A stretch of 64,000 nt of DNA from Pomphorhynchus laevis (Eukaryota > Acanthocephala > Palaeacanthocephala > Echinorhynchida > Pomphorhynchidae), in NCBI GenBank assembly GCA_012934845.2, contig WNNJ02003727.1:1-64000 (forward strand), in the 5' to 3' direction. Position numbers and translations under genes: made by a program. Positions 26,701-37,439 of the stretch are shown piece after piece. The stretch's first letter is position 1. Each line of letters starts with the position of its first letter. The notes under the pieces were generated by a model. The model worked only from the letters and a program-made list of their open reading frames with translations. It made no database searches and had not been told where the DNA came from.

Positions 26701-27131
26701 GACGTAGTACAAAACGCTATGGGAATCGCCATACCACTCTTGCTAGTGACATGTCTAATTCAGGAGAGCCTAAACGTCATCTTCAGGGCATCCATGTCGC
26801 TTTCCTCGAAATGAGGAGGAAAGTTATTGATTTTTAGGGAAGCTTGAATCGGCTTAAATTGAATATTTCCTAGATAGGAGAGATTGCCTTTGAAGAAATT
26901 CAAAGACTCTGTTGCCGTCTCAAGAGGTAAAGGAGATCTTGATATCCGTCTCAAAAAATTTAACTGTATTAAATAGTATGCGATTATTGTACTTAGAGAC
27001 GAATTTTCCAAAAAAATACTGAACAGTTTATGCCTCTCTAGAGGCTGCAAAAGAGTTATGACTAGAAGATTTTTTAATTTAGGGATGGGGGAGTACTCCC
27101 ACCCCCTCAGTATAATTAGACGACAAAACAC
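23650..27131 (-). mobile_element. LINE-C: Jockey/I-like LINE with zinc-knuckle ORF1 (broken)
   Basis: On the minus strand ORF1 begins near 27131. It contains FKPIQASLKINNFPPHFEES, then zinc-knuckle-like runs CNNCNQWGHWG, CGVC and CSNCKGVHPAWSQKC (26.7-26.4 kb), then a basic tail ending at 26028. The decayed ORF2 follows. Its RT is recognisable at 24.57-24.37 kb as PPSFHGFVKGRSVHSVIGEV and VYLDFSAAFDRISIPFV. Gag-like knuckles plus a Jockey-type RT are typical of the Jockey/I group. Many frame breaks make it non-functional. The 3' end (23650-23760) carries a tRNA-like stretch. A second, shorter copy starts directly downstream at 27310. Confidence 0.8.
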
Positions 27132-27309
27132 TTACCTTGTTGTCAGAAACAATAGAATTATAAGTTAAATTAAATGAATAAATAAATGATTCTTTTTAAA
27201 TTACAAGCATAATGATAGCTAATATATATCAAGTACATCGCAAAAATTGAGTAACCATCAAAACTTCAAAATTCCATCTTCTTTGAAGTCTTCCTACTTC
27301 ATCATGGCC

Positions 27310-28437
27310 TTAGATATAGGGGGATCTGAACCCCCAACCAATCCAACACGCCGCCTTCCGACTGAACCACCCGGGGTCTTTCACCCCCCCCCGAAGAATC
27401 CAATCGGCGCGGACTATGCTGGGTAAACGAGAGACGAGGAGCTTAAGAAACCTTAGCCTTTGCTCTGGGGACGTCCTCTTGAGAAGAAGACTAATCCCGA
27501 GATAACCCAAGTGCCCCAAAGGCGCACCTGGGTTTTCCCTTTCAATGACAGATGCTGGGCCCGTTTCAGAGCCTACCTAGCTTTCTTCAGAGAAGCATTG
27601 TGACGTCCACTTCCCTTCTCTGATCGGCTGTCAAAAGCTGACAGACACGAGAAGAAAGTGGAGCGACGGAATTGGAGGTGCCCGGAAGTGGACCCTAAGA
27701 GTTGAGAATATCCGTAACAGATAAATCCCTACTCCTGAAGTCACCCCAAATTTGGATTGGTTGAGGAGATTTCGTGGCTCCATAGTTGTGTAGGGCTAGT
27801 GACCCTCTAAAACGTTTTCAAGGCCTATCTTACCTATCCATCTCAATGCCCTATATTTCCAGCACACAAACTTCTCCTTCTTGAAGGGTTAAGACGAGCA
27901 ATACTCGCCCTAGGTCTTCCCAGCTGGATCCTATATCTAGTACTCCAGTATTCATTCAAGAGGGCCTGTCTCGCGGAAGCAGAGAGATTAGGAAAGCAAT
28001 TTGGCTAGGACCTTGTTTTGTCGGAGTGGGATTGAATTAACGACGTTTATAGGTAGTCGATAGAATCGCGGTAGCCTTCGAAAAGAGTAAGGTATTAAGT
28101 TTGGTCAAACTATCATTTCCTATTATGGGGAAGAGTTGGATGGCTGCCTGAAAGAAGGCTACTATGATCGGATCAAAGTAAAACCTCCTTCTAAGCAACG
28201 TATCCTCTTCAATTCTCAAACGAATAAGGTCATGAGAGGTGTACAATTGTGACGCGGCTGCTCCGTATAGAGGGGTTTATGCAACAACCTCGAGTGAAGC
28301 AGTAAAATGTCTTGGATAGAATTTGTAGATGTGCAATGAAATGTGGTGGACGGAGAAGTTAAATTCTTACCAAAACCTCCATTATCTACTGCAAGAATAC
28401 TTTTTATTGATCGTTCCACAGTCACTTTACTGTACAT
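27310..28437 (-). mobile_element. LINE-C second copy, internally deleted
   Basis: The segment aligns with the first copy in two blocks. 27310-27590 matches 23650-23920 (the 3' end) and 27595-28340 matches 24698-25450. The missing part between them removes about 0.78 kb, including the RT core. Shared phrases include GGCTGTCAAAAGCTGACAGA and TAAGCAACGTATCCTCTTC. The two copies lie head to tail with about 180 bp between them. Confidence 0.8.
27319..27378 (-). other. tRNA-like 3' end of LINE-C, copy 2
   Basis: The minus strand has GTGGTTCAGTCGG and then GGGGGTTCAGATCCCCC, which folds as a perfect 5-bp T-arm with a 7-nt loop. It better preserves the T-arm than copy 1 and suggests that the LINE 3' end was built from a tRNA or SINE sequence. 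Confidence 0.55.
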
Positions 28438-29179
28438 TGCTTCACTTTTATAGAAATAAAAAAAATTTGTTATTACTCACTGTTTAGGGTTTTCAGATTT
28501 TGCTCTCGTTATGTAAAATAATAGTGTGTTTTATTATCAAATTAAAATTATGTTTAAGAATTGCAGTTCAATTTTCTTTTAATTTTATAATGCTAGGATT
28601 CAGTTTAAGTTCGTTGCATCTGAAACTATTGTTGATTGCCATACAATTTGTTCATGCCAGTCTAAAACTTTATGTTTAATTGTTTTGCAGCATTGAATGC
28701 AAAATGGCAAACATTTTGTTGGTAAAATTGAATATACTTGTAGCTTATAATTTTCTCGTGTTGTATCCTAACAAAAGCTGTGGCCCGGTAGCTTTGGCAA
28801 TCATTTTTTTTCATTTTTTTAAATTGATACAAACCATTATTGATATTTTCCGCCAGGGATCTAAATCTTTTCATATTGAGGTAAAAATTTCCTTGATTTT
28901 GTCGACACCTGATTATTCTTGTATGCTATCAGTTCCTGTTTATGTAAAAAGGGCAAATAATGCATTTGATATATTAATACGCAAATGAAGCACAAATGCA
29001 GACATCGCTTTTGTTAAAGTATACCGATTTCATTAATCAAAATATAACATTAAGATAATTCGAAATTTACATTCAAAAATTATGGGGTCAGTAATGCTCT
29101 CGTAGATAGCAACTGATAGTATTAAAACAATCTATTTTTAAATATTCAATCTTCGTTTGAACCTTATTTTATTTAAACC
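28438..29179. other. AT-rich spacer, no gene recognised
   Basis: Open frames here (for example 28680-28988) are hydrophobic, AT-driven and not conserved-looking. I see no repeat or RNA gene. Confidence 0.45.
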
Positions 29180-29800
29180 ACATTTTATTTTTTCATATCC
29201 TCATTTAGACATTATTCAGCATGCTACAGAGTTCAAACGTTTTGCCCTTAAGATCATCGTTCCTTACTCGATATTTGCCTTAAATCAAAAAATACATGAT
29301 CAACAATGTTACGCATTTGGATCCTCTAGGCAACTCAGACCATTGTGTACTCTGTTTCGACTTAAATTTCTTACAAATATTGCCGCACCCAAAGCCTTGT
29401 TCCAATATGTTGCAATGTTTCAAGATCGACTTTGAATTAGTCCGTCGATCTTTAGCCAGTATATGTTGGCTTGATCACTTAACTGTTGGAGTTGAGATAT
29501 CATGTAATCAGTTTGAATCAGTTGTGCATGGATTGCTTCTACGATTTGCTCCTCGTAAAATAGCCAGGATAAGTACACATCACGTTCCTTGGTTTGATAA
29601 AAAGCTAAGAGACGCTCTCAATAAAAAAAACTAGAATTCGTTCGGTTTTCTAAACAACTAATAGACTATAATTCGTTTAAAAATATTAGAAATGGCTTAA
29701 CATATATTAAGCGTCTGAAAACATGTCGATTTGAAGACCTTAAAAATTTTTGGTTTCTAATAAACACATTTGAGATAAAAAGGTTTACAACGATTACATC
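29180..29800 (+). pseudogene. CR1-like LINE fragment, end of endonuclease to pre-RT region
   Basis: The plus strand reads THLDPLGNSDHCVLCFDLNF, which holds the SDH motif of apurinic-type endonucleases. CSNMLQCFKIDFELVRRSLA, FAPRKIARISTHHVPWFDKK and LRDALNKKN follow. After a frame change it gives the KRLKTCRFEDLKNFW region. The spacing matches LINE-A2 (APLRRVPKSKAKYPPWFDTE). Both the 5' and RT portions are gone. Confidence 0.7.
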
Positions 29801-30013
29801 GATTACAACGATTACTTCAACGATTAAAGAATTTAAAATTGTCTTGATTATAATAAGTTCTTACAATTTCAAATTGAAATTTAAATCAAATTCCATTGAT
29901 ACCGCAATAAACGAAATCTGTTGGTCGGATCCATTATTCAATAACGAATTTTCCGTTTGAAAAATTGATGGAAATTTGAATTCCAGTACAATATCACATT
30001 ATATGACAAAAAT

Positions 30014-31258
30014 ATGACAAAGAAGACCAACAAGCAAGCGAAACACAACAATACAACAAAGTCGGTTGGGTACGCAGATAATGAAGTGGCATGTGACTCT
30101 CACGGCTGCACGATATGTACCAAAGTAAGCTTCCCCTCAGACAGTTCTCAAACAATGACGAGTCGCAATTTCTATTGTGGTTTCTGTGCAGCTCTTGCAA
30201 TTGCAAATTTAAATAAGACTATTAACGATCTACGCTCACTAACCGAAGACACTGATAAACCATTACGATCAAATATCCCTTATACATGTGAAGTATTCGA
30301 GCAAGATACAATACCTTCACTAGATAATGAAATCGCCCCGATCAACATAACGGCAACATCTGATACTTCAATATTCCGGAAATCTACCCCTACTCGAGTT
30401 TGGACACGAGGACATGCAAGATCGCGAATCGTAAAGGCAACAACCCTTGAAACTTCCTTATCTAACCTTAAATCCGATTTCCTGGATTCGTCAAATCTAG
30501 AGAATTCCATCATTTCTCACAAGGATACACAGAAACAAACATTCCATATCACTCAGAAAACACATCCAAGGCCGGAAACAAACACAGAAGCACCACATCA
30601 CACAGCACTCCCAACTTTTTATTGTCCTCAAACAACCCATAGTCTATATAAAATGGATGGAACACTCAAACAAATGATAAATCATACCAATTCCACTGTA
30701 AACAACACTGATAACCCCAATATACCTATTCTATCTGAGCCTAAACGACATAAACGCCGAACATTCGATCGGGATAAATGTTTCATTATTGTAAATTTAA
30801 ATGAATCACCAAGTCCAAACAGTCTCATCCGGATTAAACATGATGTTGATTCAGTAAAGCAAGTTCTTTCAACTGTTCTCCCAACAGAAATATCAGTCGA
30901 ACAAAATAGACAGGTAATACACCTTTTTCGCATTGGAAAGAAACAAGATGGTACCAAACCAAGGCTTTTGAAAGTTGTTGTTGATAGCCCCGAAACTAGT
31001 AAGCAAATCATCAAGAATTCCTTTAAGTTAAGGGGCTCCAGTATCAGACTTCTACCTGACCTCAGCACTGAAGATAGAAACAGATTGAAATCTGCAAGGA
31101 AAGAGCTTCAACAAAGAATTCAAAACGGTGAAAAAAATCTAATTGTGAAAAATTTTCAAGTTGTGCGGCGAAGGGTAAATACGCGATTCAGCCTCGGAAT
31201 CCGTCTAACCGTTCCATCGACACTCTCCGCCGCACAGATTCGTGCATCCACCACGTAA
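30014..31258 (+). CDS. LINE-A ORF1 (PHD-like finger, nucleic-acid-binding protein)
   Basis: This is the first ORF of the near-intact LINE-A, 414 aa. Residues about 20-60 hold the cysteine motif ACDSHGCTICTKV...NFYCGFCAA, a PHD-like finger shared with two other ORF1s in the window. A Ser/Thr-rich linker (60-240) follows. The C-terminal domain (250-400) has CFIIVNLNESPSPNSLIR, VIHLFRIGKKQDGTKPRLLK, VVVDSPETSKQIIKNSFKLR and NLIVKNFQVVRRR, a pattern typical of ORF1 proteins of CR1-like LINEs that bind RNA. The frame is fully open. ORF2 begins 71 nt downstream. The ATG at 30014 is the first in frame, and no 5' tandem array is seen upstream. Confidence 0.85.
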   Translation: MTKKTNKQAKHNNTTKSVGYADNEVACDSHGCTICTKVSFPSDSSQTMTSRNFYCGFCAALAIANLNKTINDLRSLTEDTDKPLRSNIPYTCEVFEQDTIPSLDNEIAPINITATSDTSIFRKSTPTRVWTRGHARSRIVKATTLETSLSNLKSDFLDSSNLENSIISHKDTQKQTFHITQKTHPRPETNTEAPHHTALPTFYCPQTTHSLYKMDGTLKQMINHTNSTVNNTDNPNIPILSEPKRHKRRTFDRDKCFIIVNLNESPSPNSLIRIKHDVDSVKQVLSTVLPTEISVEQNRQVIHLFRIGKKQDGTKPRLLKVVVDSPETSKQIIKNSFKLRGSSIRLLPDLSTEDRNRLKSARKELQQRIQNGEKNLIVKNFQVVRRRVNTRFSLGIRLTVPSTLSAAQIRASTT

Positions 31259-31329
31259 ACATCAATCCAATTTCAACACCAACAGCGACACCACACCACT
31301 GCCGTTACTCTCAAAATAATATTTCCATC

Positions 31330-34083
31330 ATGTACTCTAACTGTTTAAGCATGTACAACAAATTTGACGAAATATTGTGTCTCGTTAATTCAATGAACAC
31401 AAACATCATAGCATTGAGCGAAACCTGGCTTAACAACGATATATCTGATAATGAAATCTCAATCCCAGGCTACTTTGTTATACGATCGGATCGAACCGCC
31501 TCAAAAGGAGGTGGAGTTATATTATACGTCAAGCAACCGTTAACCATCATCGAGCACAGCATTGTATCATATGATTCATACAACGAATATCTGTGGGCAA
31601 CAGTATCTTCTCCTGATAGACAGAAACTAAAAATCGGTTTATTTTACCGATCTCCGCGCTCCGCAACTGAAAAGATTGGCATCTCTTTACGACATCACCT
31701 AACAAGCTTATCACCGATCATTATCCTAGGAGACTTCAATATGCCTCATGTCAATTGGGACCTATATACTTCGACACATGGTTGTGATGTTGAATCATCC
31801 AATCTCCTTGATACGTTCAACGATCTCAATCTAACCCAGCATATTCACGAACCCACTAGAAGGAGGAAGCAATCATCTGCCATTTTAGACCTCTGCTTAT
31901 CACGAGGGGAACCCACAATTGATGAAATCTCTCTCAGCCCCCTATTGGCCACAGTGATCAGTGTCGTTAGGCTGGCGCTTTCTGTCAGTCTCTTTAAAAC
32001 AGCCCCCTCGGCAAAACCCGAATTGAATCCCTTCAAAGCGAATTTCGCAAGTGTGACGCAAGCTATTCGAAACATTCAATGGCCTAATCCATATGAAATT
32101 GGCATAGATCAGTGCTGGGAAAATTTCAAATCTACTTTGATCAATGCTCTAAATTACTTCTCCCCTTTAAAACGTCAGCGCACATCCCACAAAACTCCCA
32201 TTTGGTTTGACTCGCAGATTAAACAAATGATTAAGACAAGAGACAAAATTTACAAAAAATTCAAAGAACAGAATTGTTCTTGGACCGATTACAAGGAATT
32301 ACGAAATCAAGTTACGGCACTCAAACGTCAGAAACGCAGGTGCTTCGTTTCCAATCTTTGTCGATCATCAAAAAGATATCCCAGTAAATTGTTCAAACAT
32401 ATCAGCTCATTAAAATCAGCTACGTCTGAGATTAACTCTATATTTATGGAAACCGGTGAGCTCACATCTGATGACAAAGCAATTGCCAATATTTTCCTAG
32501 ATCAATTCACGCTAGAGAGTCCTACCTGTCAGTATTGCCCCAGATTCTCCACTGCTCAATATCCGTGTTACGAATTTACTCCATTTGATAAATTTGAGGT
32601 TCTTAACGAACTTCTAAAGCTACCACGATCAATTGCGGCAGGACCAGACAATATTCCTCCAATTCTTCTTCGGGAACTTGCACCAGTAATATATGAACCT
32701 TTACACACCATATTCGATTTCTCCTTGTCAACAGGCTGTATACCATCAGATTGGAAATGTTCTATAATCCGACCTCTCTACAAAAAAGGCGACCGTAATC
32801 TAGCAAGCAACTATCGGCCCATAAGCCTTACCTGCGTTGCTTGTAAAGTGCTAGAGAAACTGCTTTTTAAACGAATCATCGGGCACCTAGAAGATAACCA
32901 AGTACTCTGCGACAACCAGCATGGTTTCCGCCCAGGAAGATCTACTGTCACAAACCTCATACTTGCGAGGAGTGATTGGACCAGATATGCCGAGGCTGGA
33001 GTTAGTGTTGATGTTTTGTTTTTCGACCTCAGCAAAGCATTTGATCGGATATACTATGATGTCCTCCTTATTACGCTGGAACAGTACGGCATCAGATGAA
33101 CCCTCCTTAATTGGATTAACTCCTTCCTTAGAAATCGGAAGATTACTGTATTGGCTAATAAACAAATGTCAAAAACAAGAAATCCTGGACGCGGTGTTCC
33201 TCAGGGATCGGTACTCAGTCCATTGCTCTTCATTATTTACATCAACGAGCTTACTACAGCTATTTCGAGTCCATGTGGTTTATATGCCGACGACTTGAAA
33301 ATTTGGCGACCAATAATCGATAGCCGAGATCCAATGATACTCCAGAGAGACATTGATAATATTAAGGTATGGTGTAATCAACGGGGACTGGTATTAAACC
33401 CCGATAAGTCAAAACATATGCGCATCGGACATCTACACATCAATTCATCATATACCATTGACGGAAGAGAAATTGAAACAGTTCTCCAATTTCAAGACCT
33501 TGGAGTGATCGTAAATAGAAGCTTATCGACCATCCCACATACCAGTCACACAGTTGCTAAATGTCGTCGAATTTTAGGACTTATTAGAAGGACCATTGGC
33601 CAGCTTGACGCATCCAGTTTTAAGTTAATTTACAATGCTTATGTCTTATCTTTAATGAGATACGCTTCACCTGCCTGTCACCCTCAAACTACGACAGAGA
33701 TGAACCTGTACGAATCCATATTACGCAAGGCCACACATCTTGTACCCAGCCAACGCAAGCTCTCATTCATTTTTCGACTTCACGCACTTGGTGTGACCAC
33801 AGTGAAGAAATCTTTAAAGTCATCTGATTTAATGTTTGTGTGGACAGCGCTTAATGTTCAAAAAGGGCAGAGGGAACATGTTTGTCGCAAACTGTTCGAA
33901 CTTCGAAATTCAAACAGATTGAGGGGACATCACCTCACGTTAAAGACCCACATTCGTCCACGAAGAAGATTTAACACAATTGTCAACCGAACGTGGAAAA
34001 GCTGGAATAAGCTACCAAGTCAAGTGGTTTCGGCCTCCAGTATTTTGTCCTTCAAGAGAAATCTGAAGAATGTACTAACTTAA
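31330..34083 (+). CDS. LINE-A ORF2 (endonuclease plus reverse transcriptase), one in-frame TGA
   Basis: This is the CR1-like ORF2. The apurinic endonuclease covers residues 1-220: YSNCLSMYNKFDEIL, IALSETWLNNDI, RTASKGGGVILYVK, LFYRSPRSAT, IIILGDFNMPHVNWD. The RT covers about 430-750: IAAGPDNIPPILLRELA, KGDRNLASNYRPISLT, NQHGFRPGRSTVTNL, LFFDLSKAFDRIYYD, GRGVPQGSVLSPLLFIIYIN and GLYADDLKIWR (catalytic YADD). The reading frame runs to 34083 and is interrupted once, by TGA at 33097-33099 (YGIR stop TLLNWINSFL). Around residue 205 the expected GHSD motif is read out of frame as ATVISVV, suggesting two compensating indels. It is otherwise intact and looks recent. Confidence 0.9.
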
Positions 34084-34190
34084 AACAATCGGATTTTCAT
34101 TGATATTTTTTTTAACCCTGTACCCAGCCTGTACGAGCTCTACGCTCTTTTGCTGCTGTTGTATTTAATAATAAAGATTAACAAAACTTT
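34084..34190 (+). other. LINE-A 3'UTR and tail
   Basis: After the ORF2 stop there is a T-run, then GTACGAGCTCTACGCTCTTTTGC with a small hairpin. It ends in TTAATAATAAAGATT, a tail rather than a long poly(A). Confidence 0.6.
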
Positions 34191-34439
34191 CTGTGCGCGA
34201 TCCTATATCATTGTTCAACTATGCTAATTTTTAGAGTGACGTTGGTAGTGTTAGTTCCATCGTTGACAACAATGGATGCACTCTAGTTCACGACATTGAT
34301 ATATCCACTGCTTCTGGCTGTAAATTTCTGGTACCGGTTTCTAACACTCATATCGAAATGGATTTATCTTGCTGTCCATCAATTTATGAAGTTATTCGCA
34401 TGTTTTCTGTTTATGATGTGATAACTCTACTGCCCCCAC

Positions 34440-34982
34440 ACATATCCTTGGCAAGGCACTAGACATCATCGCTGTCCCCGATCGTTTTGCTGCCTACACC
34501 TCACTGCCCATCTCCGATCCTGGTCTATCTGATCACTTTCTCTTCACCCTTGATCTCACTTCCAACCACTCCCTGCTTCACACACCTACCATCCTACGTC
34601 GCCCTTGGAGAAATCTTGACCTCTCCCTTTTCCGCTCCGCCTTACGTAAATCGTATCTTCTCACACAATAACATCATCCCCTCCTCACAATCTTGTCTTT
34701 CTTTTCGACTTTGAACTCACATCCACTCTCGATCTTATCTTCCCCTTCAAGCCTCACCATCACCGTCGCTTGCGCTGTACCCCATGGTTTGACATCCAAT
34801 GCCTACTATCAAAGCGTTGACTCCGTCATACTTTTCGAGTGTATCACCGCTCTCTCAGACGTGATATCCGCTCGATCACTTTGTCTCTCCGTGATTTCTA
34901 TCTTTCTATTCGCCGGTCTGATCTCCACCTACTGCGTACCAAATGCAACTCCTGGCAGAATAAAATCAACATTTAATAACAC
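34440..34982 (+). pseudogene. LINE-B (+) copy, left part
   Basis: The plus strand reads LGKALDIIAVPDRFAAY, SDPGLSDHFLFTLDLT (endonuclease SDHF motif) and a pre-RT region rich in Ser and Leu, in broken frames. Its continuation lies at 39120-40357. The two parts are separated by a complete opposite-strand LINE-B copy. Confidence 0.75.
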
Positions 34983-37439
34983 AAATTTATTTAACGTGGC
35001 AAATGCGTACAAGCTACACGCTTACAAGTCCACTAACAAAAAATGAAAAAGTCAAGCAGATAAATTGTTTAAATGGGATCGGATTTGGCGTTTTAAGCAC
35101 GACAGGGAACGTGATTGGCGTATATGAATGGGCAGATGATACCACGATAGAGAAGCTGCCATCAGGATGGAGCGGAGTCCAAAGTAGGTAGAGTATTTTG
35201 GGACATGTAAAAGAAGGGAATTACAGGAACGCAAGGAACAGTAAACAGGACAAGAATTATCAAGAAAAGGAAGGTTGAGAAATAAAGGGGTATGAAAAGT
35301 CACAAGGCGGAAAGCAACGAGAAGAAGACGAATTTGAACACGACAATAAAGTGTAGGCAAATCGAGAGAAGCAATATGGTAGGATGTATGATCAAAACGA
35401 CGAAGACGGAGGAGAATTCGGACGGCTGTGTTGACGATGCGTTGTAGGGGAAGAAGAGTAGATTTAGGTGAGTTGGAAAATAGACTAAGACAATAATCGA
35501 GTCTAGAAAAAGGGAGATAGATATGAAGAAAACCATGATACAGTGGGTAAAGAGAAGCCATAATCATGACGAAGGCGATGGAGAAGAATCGAGTGATCGA
35601 CGATGTCAAAAGCAGACGATAGATCAAGAGAAACTATGACACTACATAATTTTTGATCGTGCGATATGAGTAAGTCGTGATAAACTTTAAGACAGGCAAT
35701 TTCGGTAGAGTAATTAGAGCGAAAAGCGGCTTAGAAGGGAGGAAATAAGTGGGAGGAAAAGAGATATGTATTAACTTGCAGAACGAGACGCTCAAAGAGT
35801 TTAGAGAGGGTTAGGAGAAGTGAGATAGGACGGCGTCGAGAGATTGCTTTTTGACGAGAGGACGAACAGTGGCGCATTTCCCCATGGAAAGAAATGTACG
35901 GCTACGGATGGACGAGTTGAACAATGTGGTTCGGAAGTGTAGGATAGAGGAGCAGATATTTTTAAGCAAGTGAGTGAGAATTGGTCAGAAGGAGAGGTTT
36001 TATTAGGTAATGACAACAGAACCGAAGAAATTTCATCAGATGAAACGGGAAGAAGGTGGAATAGCTCTGGGATGGTAGTATTTAAAGAGAAGAGTGAGTA
36101 CAAGGGGGCTATGGGTAGTAGGGAAAGTAAATTAGATATCTTAGTTTGTAGATAAGAAGAAAATTCATCAGGATTTATATTACAAGGGGTATATGATCGT
36201 GTAAGAATTGAGTTTAAGATTTTCTAATGAGATTTAGAGTTGGAAGATGACTCGAGTTGATTTTGCCAAAAGAGAGTACGTTTAGTATACATAAGAATGA
36301 GATGTGAACGGCGTAGAGAAAAGTAGGAATCACGGAGATTTGGATGGAGTGAGTTGGGATAACATTTAAGAAAGCGATTATACACACGATAAGAGTGACA
36401 GAGTCGACGCTTAGAAAGACTACAGTTAGAATCGAACTAGGGAGCATGGCGCAAGCGCTGAGAGCGTCGGTGTCGACTAGGCAGAAGTTTATTGATGATA
36501 GACATAAGTTCAGAATCAAACAGAATGCAGAGATCATCGGGAGAGAGATAGTTCAGAGGAAGTGAAAAGAGTGAAGAATTGAGTAAGGCTGTGCAGAGAA
36601 TAGTGATATCGAGAAGTTTCCAGGGTCGACTTGGTGTGGATATTGGTGAATGCGGAGAAGGAGGATGGTGACGAGTAAGATTAAGAGTGACAAGGAAATG
36701 ATCGGACAAACCGGGATCAGTAATTGACAAGGAAGTATAGCCATTGAAGCAGTTAGGAACAGCAATGATGTCGAGAGCACCTCCGAGAATATGAGTTGGG
36801 CTTGTTGAAAGTAATTTAGAGTTAAAATCAGAAAAAAAGATAGGTTAAAGTGATAGAGTCAGAGTCAGCCGGGCTATCAAGTCACCGAGAACAAATGAGG
36901 AGTATAAGACAATGAACAGTGAGAAAGAAGATCTGCAAGCTCGCTAAAGAACATACGTGATGGGGCAGCTGAGCGTGGACGGTATACAAACACAAGTTCA
37001 AGAGGGAAAGGAGTTGATAATCTGCATATTAGCAATTCGAAAGAAGTGCAACGGATGTTAGCATTGATTTTACGTAGAGACGTTAGGTGACGAGCAATGG
37101 CAACAATACCGCCATGATTGGAAGCAGTAGATGTGGAAGAGACAATTAAACGAGTGATTCAACTAGAGAACAACCAGAGCGACACAGATGACGAATATCA
37201 ATATCCTCAGAGTCAGTGACATAATTCGGTAATGCAGAGAATATCAATAGATAATTGATCGAAGATATCAAGGAGCAGATCAGCTTTATGAAGAATGGAG
37301 CGAGTGTTAAAAAGACTAAGACGAAAAGTATGTTCAGGACCGAGATCGACTAGCAAAGAGGACTGGGGGAATGATGGACACCATCGGATTTTTGGCCTCG
37401 TGCGTATAACGTGATAATTTTCGTTGATTTTACGGATTG

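Noticed and set aside
27319-27378. Functional tRNA gene
   Set aside because: Box-like elements and a T-arm are present, but no complementary acceptor stem or clear anticodon arm, and the sequence is shared with a LINE 3' end.
28680-28988. 102-codon frame with a hydrophobic stretch
   Set aside because: It looks like a membrane segment but has no homologue I recognise, no splice context and strong AT bias.
30280-31068. Long minus-strand frames opposite LINE-A ORF1
   Set aside because: They are shadows of a well-supported ORF1 on the plus strand.
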